Shown piece after piece: positions 38,489 to 49,399 of a stretch of DNA of 64,000 nucleotides. The stretch lies in NCBI GenBank assembly GCA_001510575.1, contig LNGK01000005.1:1449095-1513094 (forward strand), read 5' to 3'. Each line of letters opens with the position of its first letter. Positions within the stretch are counted from its first letter, which is position 1. The notes under the pieces are model-generated. The model was not told where the DNA came from, did no database searches, and saw nothing but the letters and a program-made list of their open reading frames with translations. Source of the DNA: Knoxdaviesia capensis. Lineage: Eukaryota; Ascomycota; Sordariomycetes; Microascales; Gondwanamycetaceae. A program made the position numbers and the translations under genes.

Positions 38489-39442
38489 ATGCCTTCGGAA
38501 GCCGGTCACAGATGTCAGTTATAATTCCATTTCTTCTCTTTTCTGCGATCTCGAGATCGAGCCTGGAGATCCGGGCGAGATGCTATCGTGACCGTCAATT
38601 TCTGTGTGAACAAAGTGCTAACGTTTTCTCCGCCATGCAGTATACGTCAAGTAAGTTCGCTCACGTCGAAACACACTCCCAAGTCTTCTCGATTTCTTCA
38701 TTCTCTCGGCATCGATTGTCGAATCGATTGTCACGAGAGCGACGACACTTGCGCGGTTGCTCGATATCGACGATCTTTCATCTTCCAGACACCGCCACGC
38801 TCTACGGGAAACAGCCGATATCCAGCCACGAGCCACGATGCACCACATCTTCCATGTTTGTTCGACGAGACTAACCGATGACTTCTTTCTCTATCTTGTA
38901 GGGGTCGCCACCTGAGCTACCAGCGCTCTCGGCACAACACCCACCCCCGTACCAGCCTGGTTCAGATCGAGGGTGTCGACAACACTGATGGTGCCAAGTA
39001 GGTTTCCGAGAGTTCCGTCAAACCAGGATCGGCCTGGTCCGATAACGTCACGAGGCAGTGACTGACTTGCATTTCTTTCCTTCTTCTACACAGATTCTAC
39101 CTTGGCAAGAAGGTTGCCTACGTCTACCGCGGCCACACCGAGAAGCGCGGCACCAAGATCCGCGTCATCTGGGGCAAGGTGACCCGGCCCCACGGTAAGA
39201 ATCCCTCTACGATATGAGCCTCCATGGCGGGGGAGACCGATTGTCTCCTACCATGGTCACTGTGCCTGAGTGTCCCAAGGTGCTCCCCTCGAATCAAGAG
39301 TCAGAATGTACTGACAGTAGCATTGTTTGTTTTCCCATCAACAGGCAGCTCCGGCGTCGTGCGCGCCAAGTTCGATCACCCCCTCCCCGCCAAGTCGTTT
39401 GGCGCCTCCGTCCGCATCATGCTTTACCCCTCGTCGATATAA
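38489..39442 (+). CDS. rpl33: 60S ribosomal protein eL33 (L35Ae)
   Basis: Structural protein of the large ribosomal subunit, eL33 (L35Ae) family. Five exons, 38489-38513, 38641-38650, 38902-38997, 39094-39194 and 39345-39442, give 109 residues, the usual length. The start MPSEAGHR, the core GRHLSYQRSRHNTHP, the VTRPHGSSGVVRAKF segment and the end RIMLYPSSI are all typical of fungal members. Exon 2 has only 10 nt and encodes the YV and parts of the flanking Leu and Lys codons of the LYVKG stretch. It is framed by CAG and GTAAGT. Introns are 127, 251, 96 and 150 bases. A C/T-rich leader and the E-box/telobox pair upstream agree with strong ribosomal-protein-type expression. No snoRNA was convincing in the introns. 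Confidence 0.96.
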
Positions 39443-40511
39443 TTCAAACGGTTTTCTTTTTTTACTGGTCGGAGTTGTTGGTATGAGAATGGTTCATGAT
39501 TTGGCTTCATAGGTCAAGGCAGGGATACACAGCATCATCGCCTTTGCTTAAGAAGGGAAGAAATTTTTTTTAAGATTCTTTTTATCACCGCGAAGGAACG
39601 AGAAAAAAAAAGCAATCTTTCGTTTTTCAAGCATTTCCTCCAAATACAAAAAGGGGACTGCAATTGAGCCCCGGGCATTGAAGGAATTTCTAAATGGAAA
39701 AAGAACAAAATCAAAAAACATGTTAAAACTTTGACAGAACCGGTGTGGAGGAGGAAGTTGTCTCTCCCCCTCCCCCGCCCTCTTTTCTCTCCCAGTTCCA
39801 ATTCTCCGTGCAAGACTCCCAATGCATTGTGCATATCGACACCCTCACTCGGCGTGTTCCGGGCGAGCGTGGGCAAAGTCCCGCCTCTCAATGTGGTTCT
39901 GGACTGTGTATCTCGGCCTTGGGATGGATGGACTGGGAGGCTGGAACAACGGATAGGGTGGTGAACACCGTATGTTCTTCCTGGGTTCTTCCATTGTGGC
40001 TTCTTTCTGTTCTTTCGTCTTCTGTTTCTTCCTATTTCTGTGTGGTGGGGGTTATCTTGGTTCTTCTGCTAGTAAGGAGGGCCGCGGGCGTTTATGTGTG
40101 TTTTTTCCCAGCAACTGCGAGTAGAGGTCCAAAATGAGATAACGTTTCTTATAACTGTACGTGTTAAAGTGACTGCGTGCGAGATGCTTTGCCTAGTACT
40201 GCGCGTGTTTGCAACGATCGCCTAACCCTAAGATCACACATACGCAGGGTTTCGAGGGAGGGTGTAACTCCGACGTACCTCATCCCCTATAGCAGGAACA
40301 CCCTCAACAAACCCGAGACTGGCTCACCAGAGGCCAGGACTACTTTAGATATGTGTTGTTTCCCCGCCCCCAAACCAAATACAGAGCTCAGAAAGCCGCT
40401 GTCCAGTATTGGCTAGATTTAACTCGACTCTCCCGGTGTGTCTTGTCTCTTTTGAGTGCCTTGAGAGATGAGACTCTCGGTATATATACGCAGTTATGGC
40501 CACTACCTTTC
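39443..40511. other. Intergenic region between eL33 and 5S genes
   Basis: No gene is seen in this kilobase. The first about 250 bases are T- and A-rich and should contain the eL33 transcript end. A CTAACCCTAAG telobox-like word is at 40222-40231. The TATA element of the 5S gene lies at its end. Confidence 0.6.
40481..40488 (+). promoter_or_regulatory. TATA element upstream of 5S rRNA gene
   Basis: TATATATA at positions -31 to -24 relative to the inferred first base of the 5S RNA. Upstream TATA elements are required for 5S transcription in Neurospora and fission yeast, and the spacing agrees. The second 5S copy lacks a comparable element. Confidence 0.7.
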
Positions 40512-40630
40512 ACATACGACCATACCTTGTGGAAAACTCGGGGTCCCGTCCGCTCCCCCATAGATAAGCCACAAAGGGCCAGACTAGTACTCAGGTGGGT
40601 GACCACTGGGGAATCCCTGGTGTTGTATGT
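40512..40630 (+). rRNA. 5S ribosomal RNA
   Basis: 119 bases that match filamentous-ascomycete 5S rRNA end to end. The first bases ACATACGACCA pair with the last bases TGTTGTATGT to make helix I. TTGTGG near base 17 pairs with CCACAA for helix II. TCCCGTCCGCTC marks the loop B to helix III region. AGTACTCAGGTGGGTGACCAC is the internal control region and helix IV/V part. A TATA element lies about 30 bases upstream, and a run of eight T follows from the last base. It appears functional. It is dispersed, away from any rDNA unit, as is usual in this group. Confidence 0.93.
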
Positions 40631-40637
40631 TTTTTTT
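40630..40637 (+). terminator. Pol III T-run terminator of the 5S gene
   Basis: Eight T residues that start at the last 5S base, a standard RNA polymerase III termination signal. A further T run follows after one C. Confidence 0.8.
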
Positions 40638-40735
40638 CTTTTTTGCCTCTTCATATCTCTCCTAACCCCAACTCATTCTATCTTGCATCTTTTCAACGGT
40701 TAGGTGCATAAGACCTTCTTGCTCCGGCTCCTTCC

Positions 40736-40846
40736 ACATACGGCCATACCCTACGGAGAGCTCGGGGTCCGGTCCGCTCCCCCGCCGGAGAGGGCCGAAA
40801 TAGTACTCGGGTGGGTGACCACTGGGGAATCCTTGGTGTTGTATGT
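40736..40846 (+). pseudogene. Diverged, shortened 5S rRNA copy
   Basis: A second 5S-like sequence in the same direction, 105 bases after the first. It keeps the helix I ends (ACATACGGCCATA and GTTGTATGT), the TCCGGTCCGCTCCCCC segment and the whole GGGTGGGTGACCACTGGGGAATCC part, but is only 111 bases long. About eight bases are lost around the second strand of helix II, where the first copy has TAAGCCACAA. It has no TATA element at -30, and only TCTTTTC follows. It is most likely a 5S pseudogene, or less likely a variant 5S type such as those known in Neurospora. Confidence 0.75.
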
Positions 40847-41298
40847 TCTTTTCTTTCTATCATGTGCTTTCCCTTGTGCCTTTTTGTTTTGGGGTACTCC
40901 GGACAGATATCGGAGGAATGCCCCACATTTTCCGCCCGGCAGGTCCGTCTACACTTCCGGGAGGTGTCATCTTCGGGATGTCACATTTTATGTCATTACT
41001 ACTACAGCTCTGATGTGCCAACACAACAACATCGTATATCATCAAGTCATCCAAGGCTGCACTCCTTCATGACAACAGGCTTTGATTTCAACCCCCTCTC
41101 AGCCTCCCTTCTTCATTAACAGCTTCCACGACCTTGAGGTTCATCTTCTCTGCCCTTTCCCCCCCATCCTCACTCTTCACTGCATCACCTACACCTTCTA
41201 TTTTTATACCCACCATCTCCACTCACTTGCATACCTGTTTCCTATCATCTTCTCATCACTCTTCTTGTTGCATATCATTCTTCATTTTCATAACAACC
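40847..41298. other. Intergenic region between 5S copy and NTPase-nuclease relic
   Basis: No gene is seen. The second half (about 41090-41295) is C/T-rich on the + strand and ends with ACAACC directly before an ATG, so it resembles the former promoter and leader of the broken gene that follows. Confidence 0.5.
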
Positions 41299-44139
41299 AT
41301 GAGCTTCTTGAAGTTGTTGGCTGACTGCACGTCACTACGTGATGTATGTTCTATGTTGTTGGGTGGCCGGAAGCGGCAGGCGAGCCGTTAAACGATCTAT
41401 GCGGAAAGAAACGCCTGAAATATGGAATCCGATACGCTGTGACTTCGACCGCGAATAGACAGATGACCGAGATCTTGCAACTGGTATCCGACCGGGACTC
41501 GGCTCGTCTATCTCACCACAACATCGATCTTTCCCAGATCGGAGCGATGTGTACCACCGGTAGTAGTGCAGCCAGGACATGGGCTCGGCTACCACACCAT
41601 CTCGCCCATTTCACAGACTCCCACAACTTCACCTCCGACGATTGGTATGGCGGCATGTCTCTCCTTGGGGAGACAAGCACCACCGATAACGCCAAGGTTG
41701 AAGAGGATAGCTCACCGATCCCGTTTTAGTCTCTTCCGGGCCGAGATACCGATATCGAATCCGCCATCGAAAAAGAGCTTCCTATCCGCAGAGTCGTCCC
41801 GACCCTCTCTCCAACCTATAAGCCACCCCCTCCACACCCATCTCAAGGAGCAGTACAGTGAATACCTTCATCGGAAACCCCACTATCTCGCCCCTTACAC
41901 GTCAACCATCGGCCCTTCCGGAGTGGGTAAAATCGTTTGCCATTTTCCAACTGGCCCGAACTGGCCGCATGTTTGTGTCGTATCTGAGCCTTCCTCTAAA
42001 CGATGGCCGAGGATTTTCAAGAAGATCCGTTCTAGCCGGCCCGTTGAAGCCCCTGTTTTCACTCCCGATATCCACTCTGACCCAGGTTTGGCGAGCATAC
42101 TTGCAACTGCAACGCGAGTTGGTCAATGCTGCTCGGGGGGTCTATCGCCCTTTGCTCTCTACAGCATACAAGCCGAACCGGACGATTATTACCAACAATG
42201 CCAAATCGGCGAACTGTTGGAGCCGGTATTGAAAGCACAATTGCTGGAGAGCCATGCATGGTCCTCTCCCAATCGCAAACGGATTCATTCGCCCGCGATT
42301 GCACGGCATTGGTGTCATCATGGAAGAACGACTTTGGTTCGCAATTTACCTCATCTGATCTCGACGCCGGCCGGGGGGAGCGATGTTGTCGAAAAAGGCC
42401 TGATCACAGTCATTTGTATCGACGAGGCCAGGAGTCTGCTCCTTCGGCCAGATGATACAGCCTTCCAAGCTCTTCGTCGTGCGCTCAGTGCCGAGTTTGA
42501 AATCCACCCGCATTTCTTTGTAGTAATGTTGGACACAACTTCTCGGGTCTCCGATTTCTCGCCGCCAGCAAAGGCGGTTGGGGCCCAAAAGACCATCAGG
42601 CCAAATGAGAAGGACGGAGCGAATCTGTTTCCGCCGTTCATACGATTTGGAGCCAACCCCAACTCTTTCCTTGAACCGCGGCCGCAATCAGAAATACCGT
42701 ATGTTGATTAGGATTGTCTGATACGCCGGGGTCGTCCGCTATGGGGCGCCGTCATGGAAAGCGGCGGTTCAATCAACGATGTTATACGGCTTGCCGGGAA
42801 CCCATCCGGACCGGCTCACTCATCGATGGGCAGAAGTCACCGGTGCGGCTTTTAGCACTACTCACTTACCTGATCCACTTTCGGGTCGTTCATCCTGTAA
42901 TTGCCGAATCTCTTGTCTCCGGATGGATGCGGTGGTTGGCTGGCCTCTCTGACAACCGGGAGGTTCTCCGAACCGTTCAGGACGGTGAGCCAGCACTGGC
43001 TGTGGCGAGCTGGCATCATCTGGGAACATCGAGACGGAGTGAGGCTCTCCTTGATCTCACTTCAAAAGAGAGCTGGATGAGTGTGGCCAGTGTTGGAGAC
43101 CTTGGCGAGTATTCGGCGGCGGTTATCTTGCTGTTAGCCTTCAGGTGCGTTCCAAATGACCTGTCGAGCGACTGCAATCTTCCGACTGAAGTTCCCTTGC
43201 CCCTCCTTCTGGGCAGCCTTCTCGGCATGCTCATCTCCCAAGCCATTTCAGAGCGCCTAACTCTCAGCCCGACCTCTCACGCCATGCTCGAACGCGGACA
43301 AGTGTTTTTCGATCATGTCACGCGGCTACCGGGCCAAAAAAACTCAAAGAAGATGGGCCCAACTCTGCCCGAACCTTCAATATGAAGCTCGCACAAATGT
43401 ACTCGCGGTGCGCGATGTGTATCTTGCCAGAAGGCGCTGCGGGAGCTGATACCTTGATCCTTCGCGTTGAAGCTCGAGGCAAAGAGCCAGCGGTGATAGG
43501 CTGCGTGCTCATCCAGGTCAAGAATCGGAGGGCTAACACCCCGACGAAGAGGATTCCGGAACCAGGCCTTCCAGTCAACAATGGACGCAGTGCGCGAGCT
43601 GGGATTGAATGATGCCCGCAGTGGGAGAGGTATCAAATGCGTCCATGGGCATCATCGTGCTGTGTGTTGGGGCTCGGCCGGAGACGGGAGGTGACGGCGC
43701 AGCGGAAGGGGACAAGAAGAGTACGGTGGCATTTCGCCGAGTTCCCGCGCGCCGTGGTCCTGGATCCTCCAAACAAGACGGCAGCGAGGAGGAGGAGGAG
43801 GACGGCGACGACGGCGACGACGACAACGAGAAAAACGACGGTGCCGTGAGTCAAGAAGAGGCCCACGCAGACACAGTCGTCGCCAGAAGCGCCAAGAAAC
43901 GCAAATTGGCGGAGGACACGCCGCAGACACCCAAGAGAGTGAGTGCCGAAGTGGCTATCATGCTCGCCACGGGCATTTCGGAGGCTGCGCTCCCATGCCT
44001 GGGCGACGCGCTGCTCTCGACAAACAGTCCGCCGCTCACGAAGGTGCTGCGTATGTTTGTAGCCCAGGAGTCACCGAGTCCCGTGGCTGAAGTGCTGGAG
44101 GAGGAACACTCTTTGATTTCGCACGATGGTGGTAAGTGA
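41299..44139 (+). pseudogene. Broken Crinkler/RHS-like P-loop NTPase–nuclease gene
   Basis: Coding remnants follow each other on the + strand but in changing frames with stops between them. An N-terminal piece (41299-41391) is followed in another frame by a piece with DDWYGGMSLLGE (up to 41729). A third frame holds a Walker A-type GPSGVGK at 41911-41931. Further on come CIDEARSLL near 42415, LDTTSRVSDFSPP, a helical part (42714-43385), and LIQVKNRR near 43508, a Q-x-K site of a restriction-endonuclease-like fold. An acidic low-complexity part ends the relic. Order and motifs match the large fungal family of P-loop ATPase plus nuclease proteins grouped with Crinkler/RHS-type effectors. Because neighbouring pieces abut without spare sequence for introns, several frameshifts are more likely than splicing. 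Family assignment is from memory of motifs and is less certain than the decay. Confidence 0.6.
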
Positions 44140-44654
44140 GAGGGGGGTGGCCTGATAGTGCAGACGTTTGTAACAGAGAGTTAGTGAATGAATAGTATTG
44201 ATTTTTTCGTTCTTTGACAACTTCACTCCTACGTATATGTCTTAGGGTCAAGGGTTATGCCTACACTATCACCAGCGAGGTCCTCTCCTCTCATTGGCCT
44301 GTCGGGGAGCCATGCAGGTCTGAGGTAGTATGGACAGTACATCGCTACGTGGGCTTGAAGATGTGGAATCGTGCGTCTGGGTTGGAAAAAGAAAAACCCC
44401 CCGTGGTGGGCGATATATGTCTGGTGGTCCACGCTCTCGCATGTCCAACCGTCCCGACTTGCAGTTCCAAAGGAACAGCACCAACGGACGCCCGGAGAGT
44501 CCAGACAGATCTGCGTGCTTAGATATAAGTGCAGCAGACCTACAGTATTATAACTTGTAGGTATCCTTGAACACAGGCGGCAGAGGTGGACAGATGAGGA
44601 TATTATGACAGCGTTGCAAGTCACCGTCACATTACATTACGAGCTTTTGTGCCG

Positions 44655-44690
44655 TTTTTTTTTTTTTGGGGGGNGGGGGGGGGGGGGGGG
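44655..44690. repeat. T13–G23 homopolymer with one undetermined base
   Basis: Thirteen T followed by twenty-three G positions, one of which (44674) is N, the only ambiguous base in the window. The length of this tract is probably uncertain in the assembly. Confidence 0.9.
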
Positions 44691-45162
44691 AGAGGAAGGG
44701 ATATATGCCCTGGACAGACACGATCCTGGCCGGTTCGGACGTCATCGGGCATTTGCTGTCTACTTGGACCGGGGGGGCTGGGGGGTGTTTGCAGGGGCTG
44801 GGGAGTACCACGTCTTGGGCAATATCAGGGCATCTTGGGACGGATGTCGGAACTGAGCGGAAATCCAGAAAAAAGAACAATGGGTTCACACACGAGTTCG
44901 CCAGGAAAGCCCAGGATGGCCCCCAGGAACGAAGAAGTCGAACAAGAAGAAGGAATACATGCTGTTCCATAACTCGGGATAATGGGGGCGGAAAGAGAGA
45001 GAGAGAGAGAGAGGGAGAGAGGCAAAAACCAGGCCGGGTTGCAAGCTCCCCACATAGGAACCTCGGAATACGAGATGATTTGTGTTTTTTTTGTGGGCGG
45101 CCCTACTGCAAACCACTCTATCGCAGGTTTACGGTGAATAAAGAGGTATAACGAAGTGTGGG

Positions 45163-45201
<39 letters not shown>

Positions 45202-45460
45202 TCACCTGCTTGTACGTGATTCGGGGCGGCCCTGTATCCAGATTTCAAAAGGCCTGACGGCACCCTTCACGTCGTTTTTGCCATCCCGAAGCCGTATAAA
45301 CCTCTAACGAAGCTCGTATTCAAGAGGGGTCTCCCCAAAAAAAAAGAGTCACGATCCATCCAGACCAGGTATCTTTTTCTCTTTCTTTCTTTTTTGGAGA
45401 GATACTGTTCTTTGGTGCATTGTGGCCTGGCACGAGATGTGATGCAATGACTGTCCGTCA

Positions 45461-45484
45461 GTGTGTGTGTGTGTGTGTGTGTGT
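45461..45484. repeat. (GT)12 microsatellite
   Basis: Perfect GT repeat in gene-free sequence. Confidence 0.95.
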
Positions 45485-46457
45485 GCTGTACCGTATCCTC
45501 GATCCTACAGTTCGGGACTTCCACAGTCCCGATTGGCCGAAAACGTGGATCAAACCTCCCTCACCCTCCAAGACCAGATTTTCCGTGGGGGACGACGGAC
45601 GTGGAAGAACCAGAGAGGAGGAGGAGGAGGAGGAGGGAGGCTGGAGGCAAGAAGGGAAAAGGGGGAGGCAATAGGAACCGGAGTGTGTCGTTTATCGGGC
45701 TGGGGGACTTTCTTGCCCCCCTCCGGAGAGTTTGCTGTGTTCCTCTTGGTCGTTTGCTCCGTTCCCCGATGGCGGACAAGATGACGACAGGTGTATAGAA
45801 TACGGTACAGACGACAGATCCAGAGCATATACACTCCACAGTGGGAGAGACCGAGAGAGAGAGAAGAGAGAGAGACAGAGACAGAGAGAATTTGGGTTGT
45901 GGGTGGAGTGAAGCGCAGATCACCGAATGTGAACGTCTTGGCTTGGGTTTGATGGCCACCACGGAAAGCCGTGGAGACACATCTCCTATCATGCAAAATA
46001 CACTACGAATTTGGCCTTGAAGACCAAACCAACGTGCATCGATTTGTTCGGTCTCACAGAACCCATTTCACGGCGCCGGTCTCGCCGTATCTCCAAGACA
46101 CTGAAGAAAAAAACAAAAAAGAGAGAACCAAACTCCTCCGTCGAGACTCACTTCTGATTCACACACACACACACTCACTCACGCACTCACTCACCCCCAA
46201 AAAGCATACGCGTTCCCTTCGTTTTCGCTTGAGTCTCATCCGCCTGCCGGCGTCTGCATGTTCTGCGCCAGTGCAGAGTGGCGTTTGCGCTGCACCACCC
46301 GCAGCACGTCTCTTTTTTGAATCGTTCCGTTCAGGTGGAGGACTCCTACACACTTTATAAAAAAAACCCACACATGCAGTGTGCTCTTGGTAAAACACTG
46401 GGCTTTCTCTGTGATCGACGCGGTAACACTCTGATAGAGGGCGTGCGTGGTGTGGTA

Positions 46458-46478
46458 CAGCAGCAGCAGCAGCAGCAG
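46458..46478 (+). repeat. (CAG)7 repeat
   Basis: Seven perfect CAG triplets followed by TAG and a long T run. No supported coding frame surrounds it. Confidence 0.9.
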
Positions 46479-48875
46479 TAGGGTTTTTTCTTTCTTTTTT
46501 TTTTTTTTTTTGCTCCGCTGGTGCAGGATGTCTTCACAACACCAACCGACCTGGACGATGCTGCGACAACCGCCTGCACCAAAACGAGTGCTAAAAAAGA
46601 GGCTGGAATGATTCGATGGCCAGGTATCAGTTTGGATGCAGCGATTGCATGTGTGTGGTTACATGCTGCAGGCGCTTTCGAGCCTCTCGACGCCGAGTCT
46701 GAAACAGGGCCCGGCCGCCCCAGGGAGAGATTGTTGGTGTTGTTGGATTTTCTTTGTTTTCAGCTTCGTCATCTCATACAGCAAAGTCGTAGTAGCGTGG
46801 CCGCTGCACACATCTGTGCTGAGAAGGTTGAAGTCTCTGTTCATCCACGAAACGCTGGTCTCTGTAGCACTACCGGCGGCGATGGTGATAAGTCGTTCTG
46901 GCTGCAGAGCATCGGCGATAATACGAACACCCCCTCCCATTAACCAGATTGTGATCTTGCAGAAACTTGACAGCACCACCTTTGCTTCTTTTTCTTGTCC
47001 CTTTTTTCTCCTTTTTTTTTTCTTTCTTTTTTTATTCACCACTTGAGCCGTCTTGGGCTACCACACACGGCACATCCGAGTTCAGCTTCGCTCTGTCGTT
47101 TCTCTCTCGTGTCCCGCAATTCCCACCAGCGCTAGTGCCTGATCTATCCATCTATCTATCTGCAATAGTGGATAAGAAAAGAAAAAAAGAAGCTTGAAAA
47201 TCTCACCGGCTTTTTTTGCGTTTCTTCTTTATCTCTGCAGCAGCTGGCGTTAGACAAGCTCTAAAATGGTGGTGTGTGTGTGTCTCCTTCTCTCTGTCGA
47301 CCAGGTGAGCTGGATGGTGATTTTAGCTTCTCGCCGTGTTCCCACATCTGCATTGTTTAGCAGCAGGAGCGTTTATCGGCGTTAATGGGGCCCAGAGAAA
47401 AAAAGAAGCAGAGAAAAGAGAGAAAGATTTGCTCTTTTGTGGCGGCGTCCTCCCTTCGTGCACGCGCGTCCACACTGCGAGAATACGGAAAGATGGCGGT
47501 CTAGAATCAATCTCAGAGAGAGCAGACATACATGTGGAAAAGAAATAAGTCGAGAAACAAAGAAAGACCTCCCGGGATGAACAATGTTCACAGGAAGCAA
47601 AGGTTGAGCCACAGATCACACAGTGTTCAATCACGTTCTGTCCGCATCTCTCCCGATCTTCTTCCTCCCTGCTTCATTCCCAGTTCCGGAGCGTTCTGGA
47701 GACCATGCTTTTGTGCGCCCGGCAACCCATTCCTGAGGGGTGATATAACGGCGATCGAGATCGATGATTCTTAATCTTCCCACATTCTTTTGGCCAGAGG
47801 CTCCCTTGCCTTCTTGAGAGAACGGTTCTTTCTTTAGAAGCAGCAAGAAACCGGACCCTGCTTTGAATCTTTCAGAGACCGTCTGGATCCCCCTTGGCCG
47901 AGTTGGCCAAATTTCGTTTACGTTCTTTTGCTTGTCGTTTGTTTTGATGAACTCCGGAGATCATGCACCGGCCGATGGCGATCTTGTTCTTCCCTTTTTC
48001 TTGCTTTAATTCTCTCGATTCCTTCCCTTGATTCTTTGCCTTCCCGCTGGTCCATCCCCACTGTGTGCATCGTATCCAGCTGTCGGTGGTTCCTCGTTTT
48101 TATCGTCGGGCTTTCTGAGCGGTGGCTTCTCTTCCCCCCCGCCGCCGCCAGCCAAGGCCGTGCAGGGTGTGCATCTAGCGATGCAATACCCAACATCCCT
48201 ATGCCGCATTCTCTGGTCTGTAGGAGCCGCCCGGGCCAGGGTTTTGTTCACACTGGTCGCCAACCACAGAACGCAGCAGCCTGCCAGGACACAAAAGGGC
48301 CACGCCACCACACAGCAGCACCATAGAATTTTAAATAAAGGCGCATTTTTCATGCTGTCTCTCCTCGTATCGAGCTCTGCACTTCCAACCAGAGGGTCCA
48401 GCATATACGCTGTGGATGTATACAGTATGTATGTGTGTCGCGGGATGTCTGAGGCGCCCGCGCGGCCCTGCCTGGTTCCATTCTCTCCAAGAAGCCGATG
48501 GAGTCGTCCTCTTAGTTCGACGCCGTCGTGGATGACGAGTCCAGCCTCGGAGAAGGCTGTGGGACTCTCGGGACTCTCTCTCTGCACGAAGCGTGAAGCC
48601 GGAAGGAGCCTGTCAAGGTGTCAGCCTGAGAACATCCACAGACACGGCAAAGAGGGAACACACAAATACTCCGGAAGGAAACAAAAGCGTTGGGCTTGGG
48701 AGCTTTATGGTGTGTCAGTCCGGTGGAGGCACAATTCCTCAATGCTACCGGTTGACGTACTAGCCACCTCACAATTACATGCACCACCCTAATAGCTCCC
48801 ATATAGCGAAACAGCTCTTCGGCTCCTTTTTTTCTTTTTTTCTCTTTTCGGTCGTTCTCAGAGTTGCAGCGCTAG

Positions 48876-48902
48876 ACTAGTCGTACTAGCCAGACTAGCC
48901 AT
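48876..48902. repeat. Three 9-base tandem units, ACTAGYCRN-like
   Basis: Three adjacent nonamers that all start with ACTAG and differ in the last four bases (TCGT, CCAG, CCAT). They are close to a further TACTAGCC at about 48758-48765. Confidence 0.7.
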
Positions 48903-49363
48903 ACTGCACACACTTAGCTCGCAGTACCGAACTGTGGCTAGTGCCCTTTTTCTCAGGCCTCCGCATCCACTACCACACTTCGGGGCGTTGTTCAGCGCTG
49001 TCGCGACGGCAGGTTAGCCCGAATCCTCGCAAGTTCAGGCACAAGGTACAAAGTGACAACGGCAGGAAGGGACAAAAAGAAAATACGAGATATCGATGTA
49101 CGCTAGCCTAGCAAGGAGTTTTTTGGGGCTCGATCCGAGGCCAACAACGTTGTCGTTGCAGAACCTGGTTTGCGGTCATTGGGTGTACGGTTTTCGAGCA
49201 TACACACGCTTTAGGTGTACTGTACTGTACCGTACTGGAGGGACGGTACCAGTGCAGTGATTTCCAGGTCCCCCAGGCCGGTCTCCCTGGCCAACAGCGA
49301 ACATCGTATGTTTTACATCAACACAATCCCCCAACTGGTAAGTCATCACAATCAACCACCAAA

Positions 49364-49399
49364 GCAGAAAAGCAGAAAAGCAGAAAAGCAGAAAAGCAG
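49364..49399. repeat. GCAGAAAA tandem repeat, 4.5 copies
   Basis: Four perfect 8-base units GCAGAAAA plus a final GCAG. This is a small minisatellite-like array in gene-free sequence. Confidence 0.95.

Noticed and set aside
38651..38901. Box C/D snoRNA in the 251-base intron of the eL33 gene
   Set aside because: Only an imperfect CCGATGA near the 3' end was found, with no properly placed D box. The other introns also lack a C/D pair.
46521..47046. Open frames of 127-140 codons on both strands
   Set aside because: They end in T- or Lys-coding homopolymers, no family was recognised, and no splice context makes a larger product.
48006..48792. Long open frames on both strands (193 and 254 codons)
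   Set aside because: Neither shows a conserved motif or coding-like composition, and both strands are open together, which fits chance.
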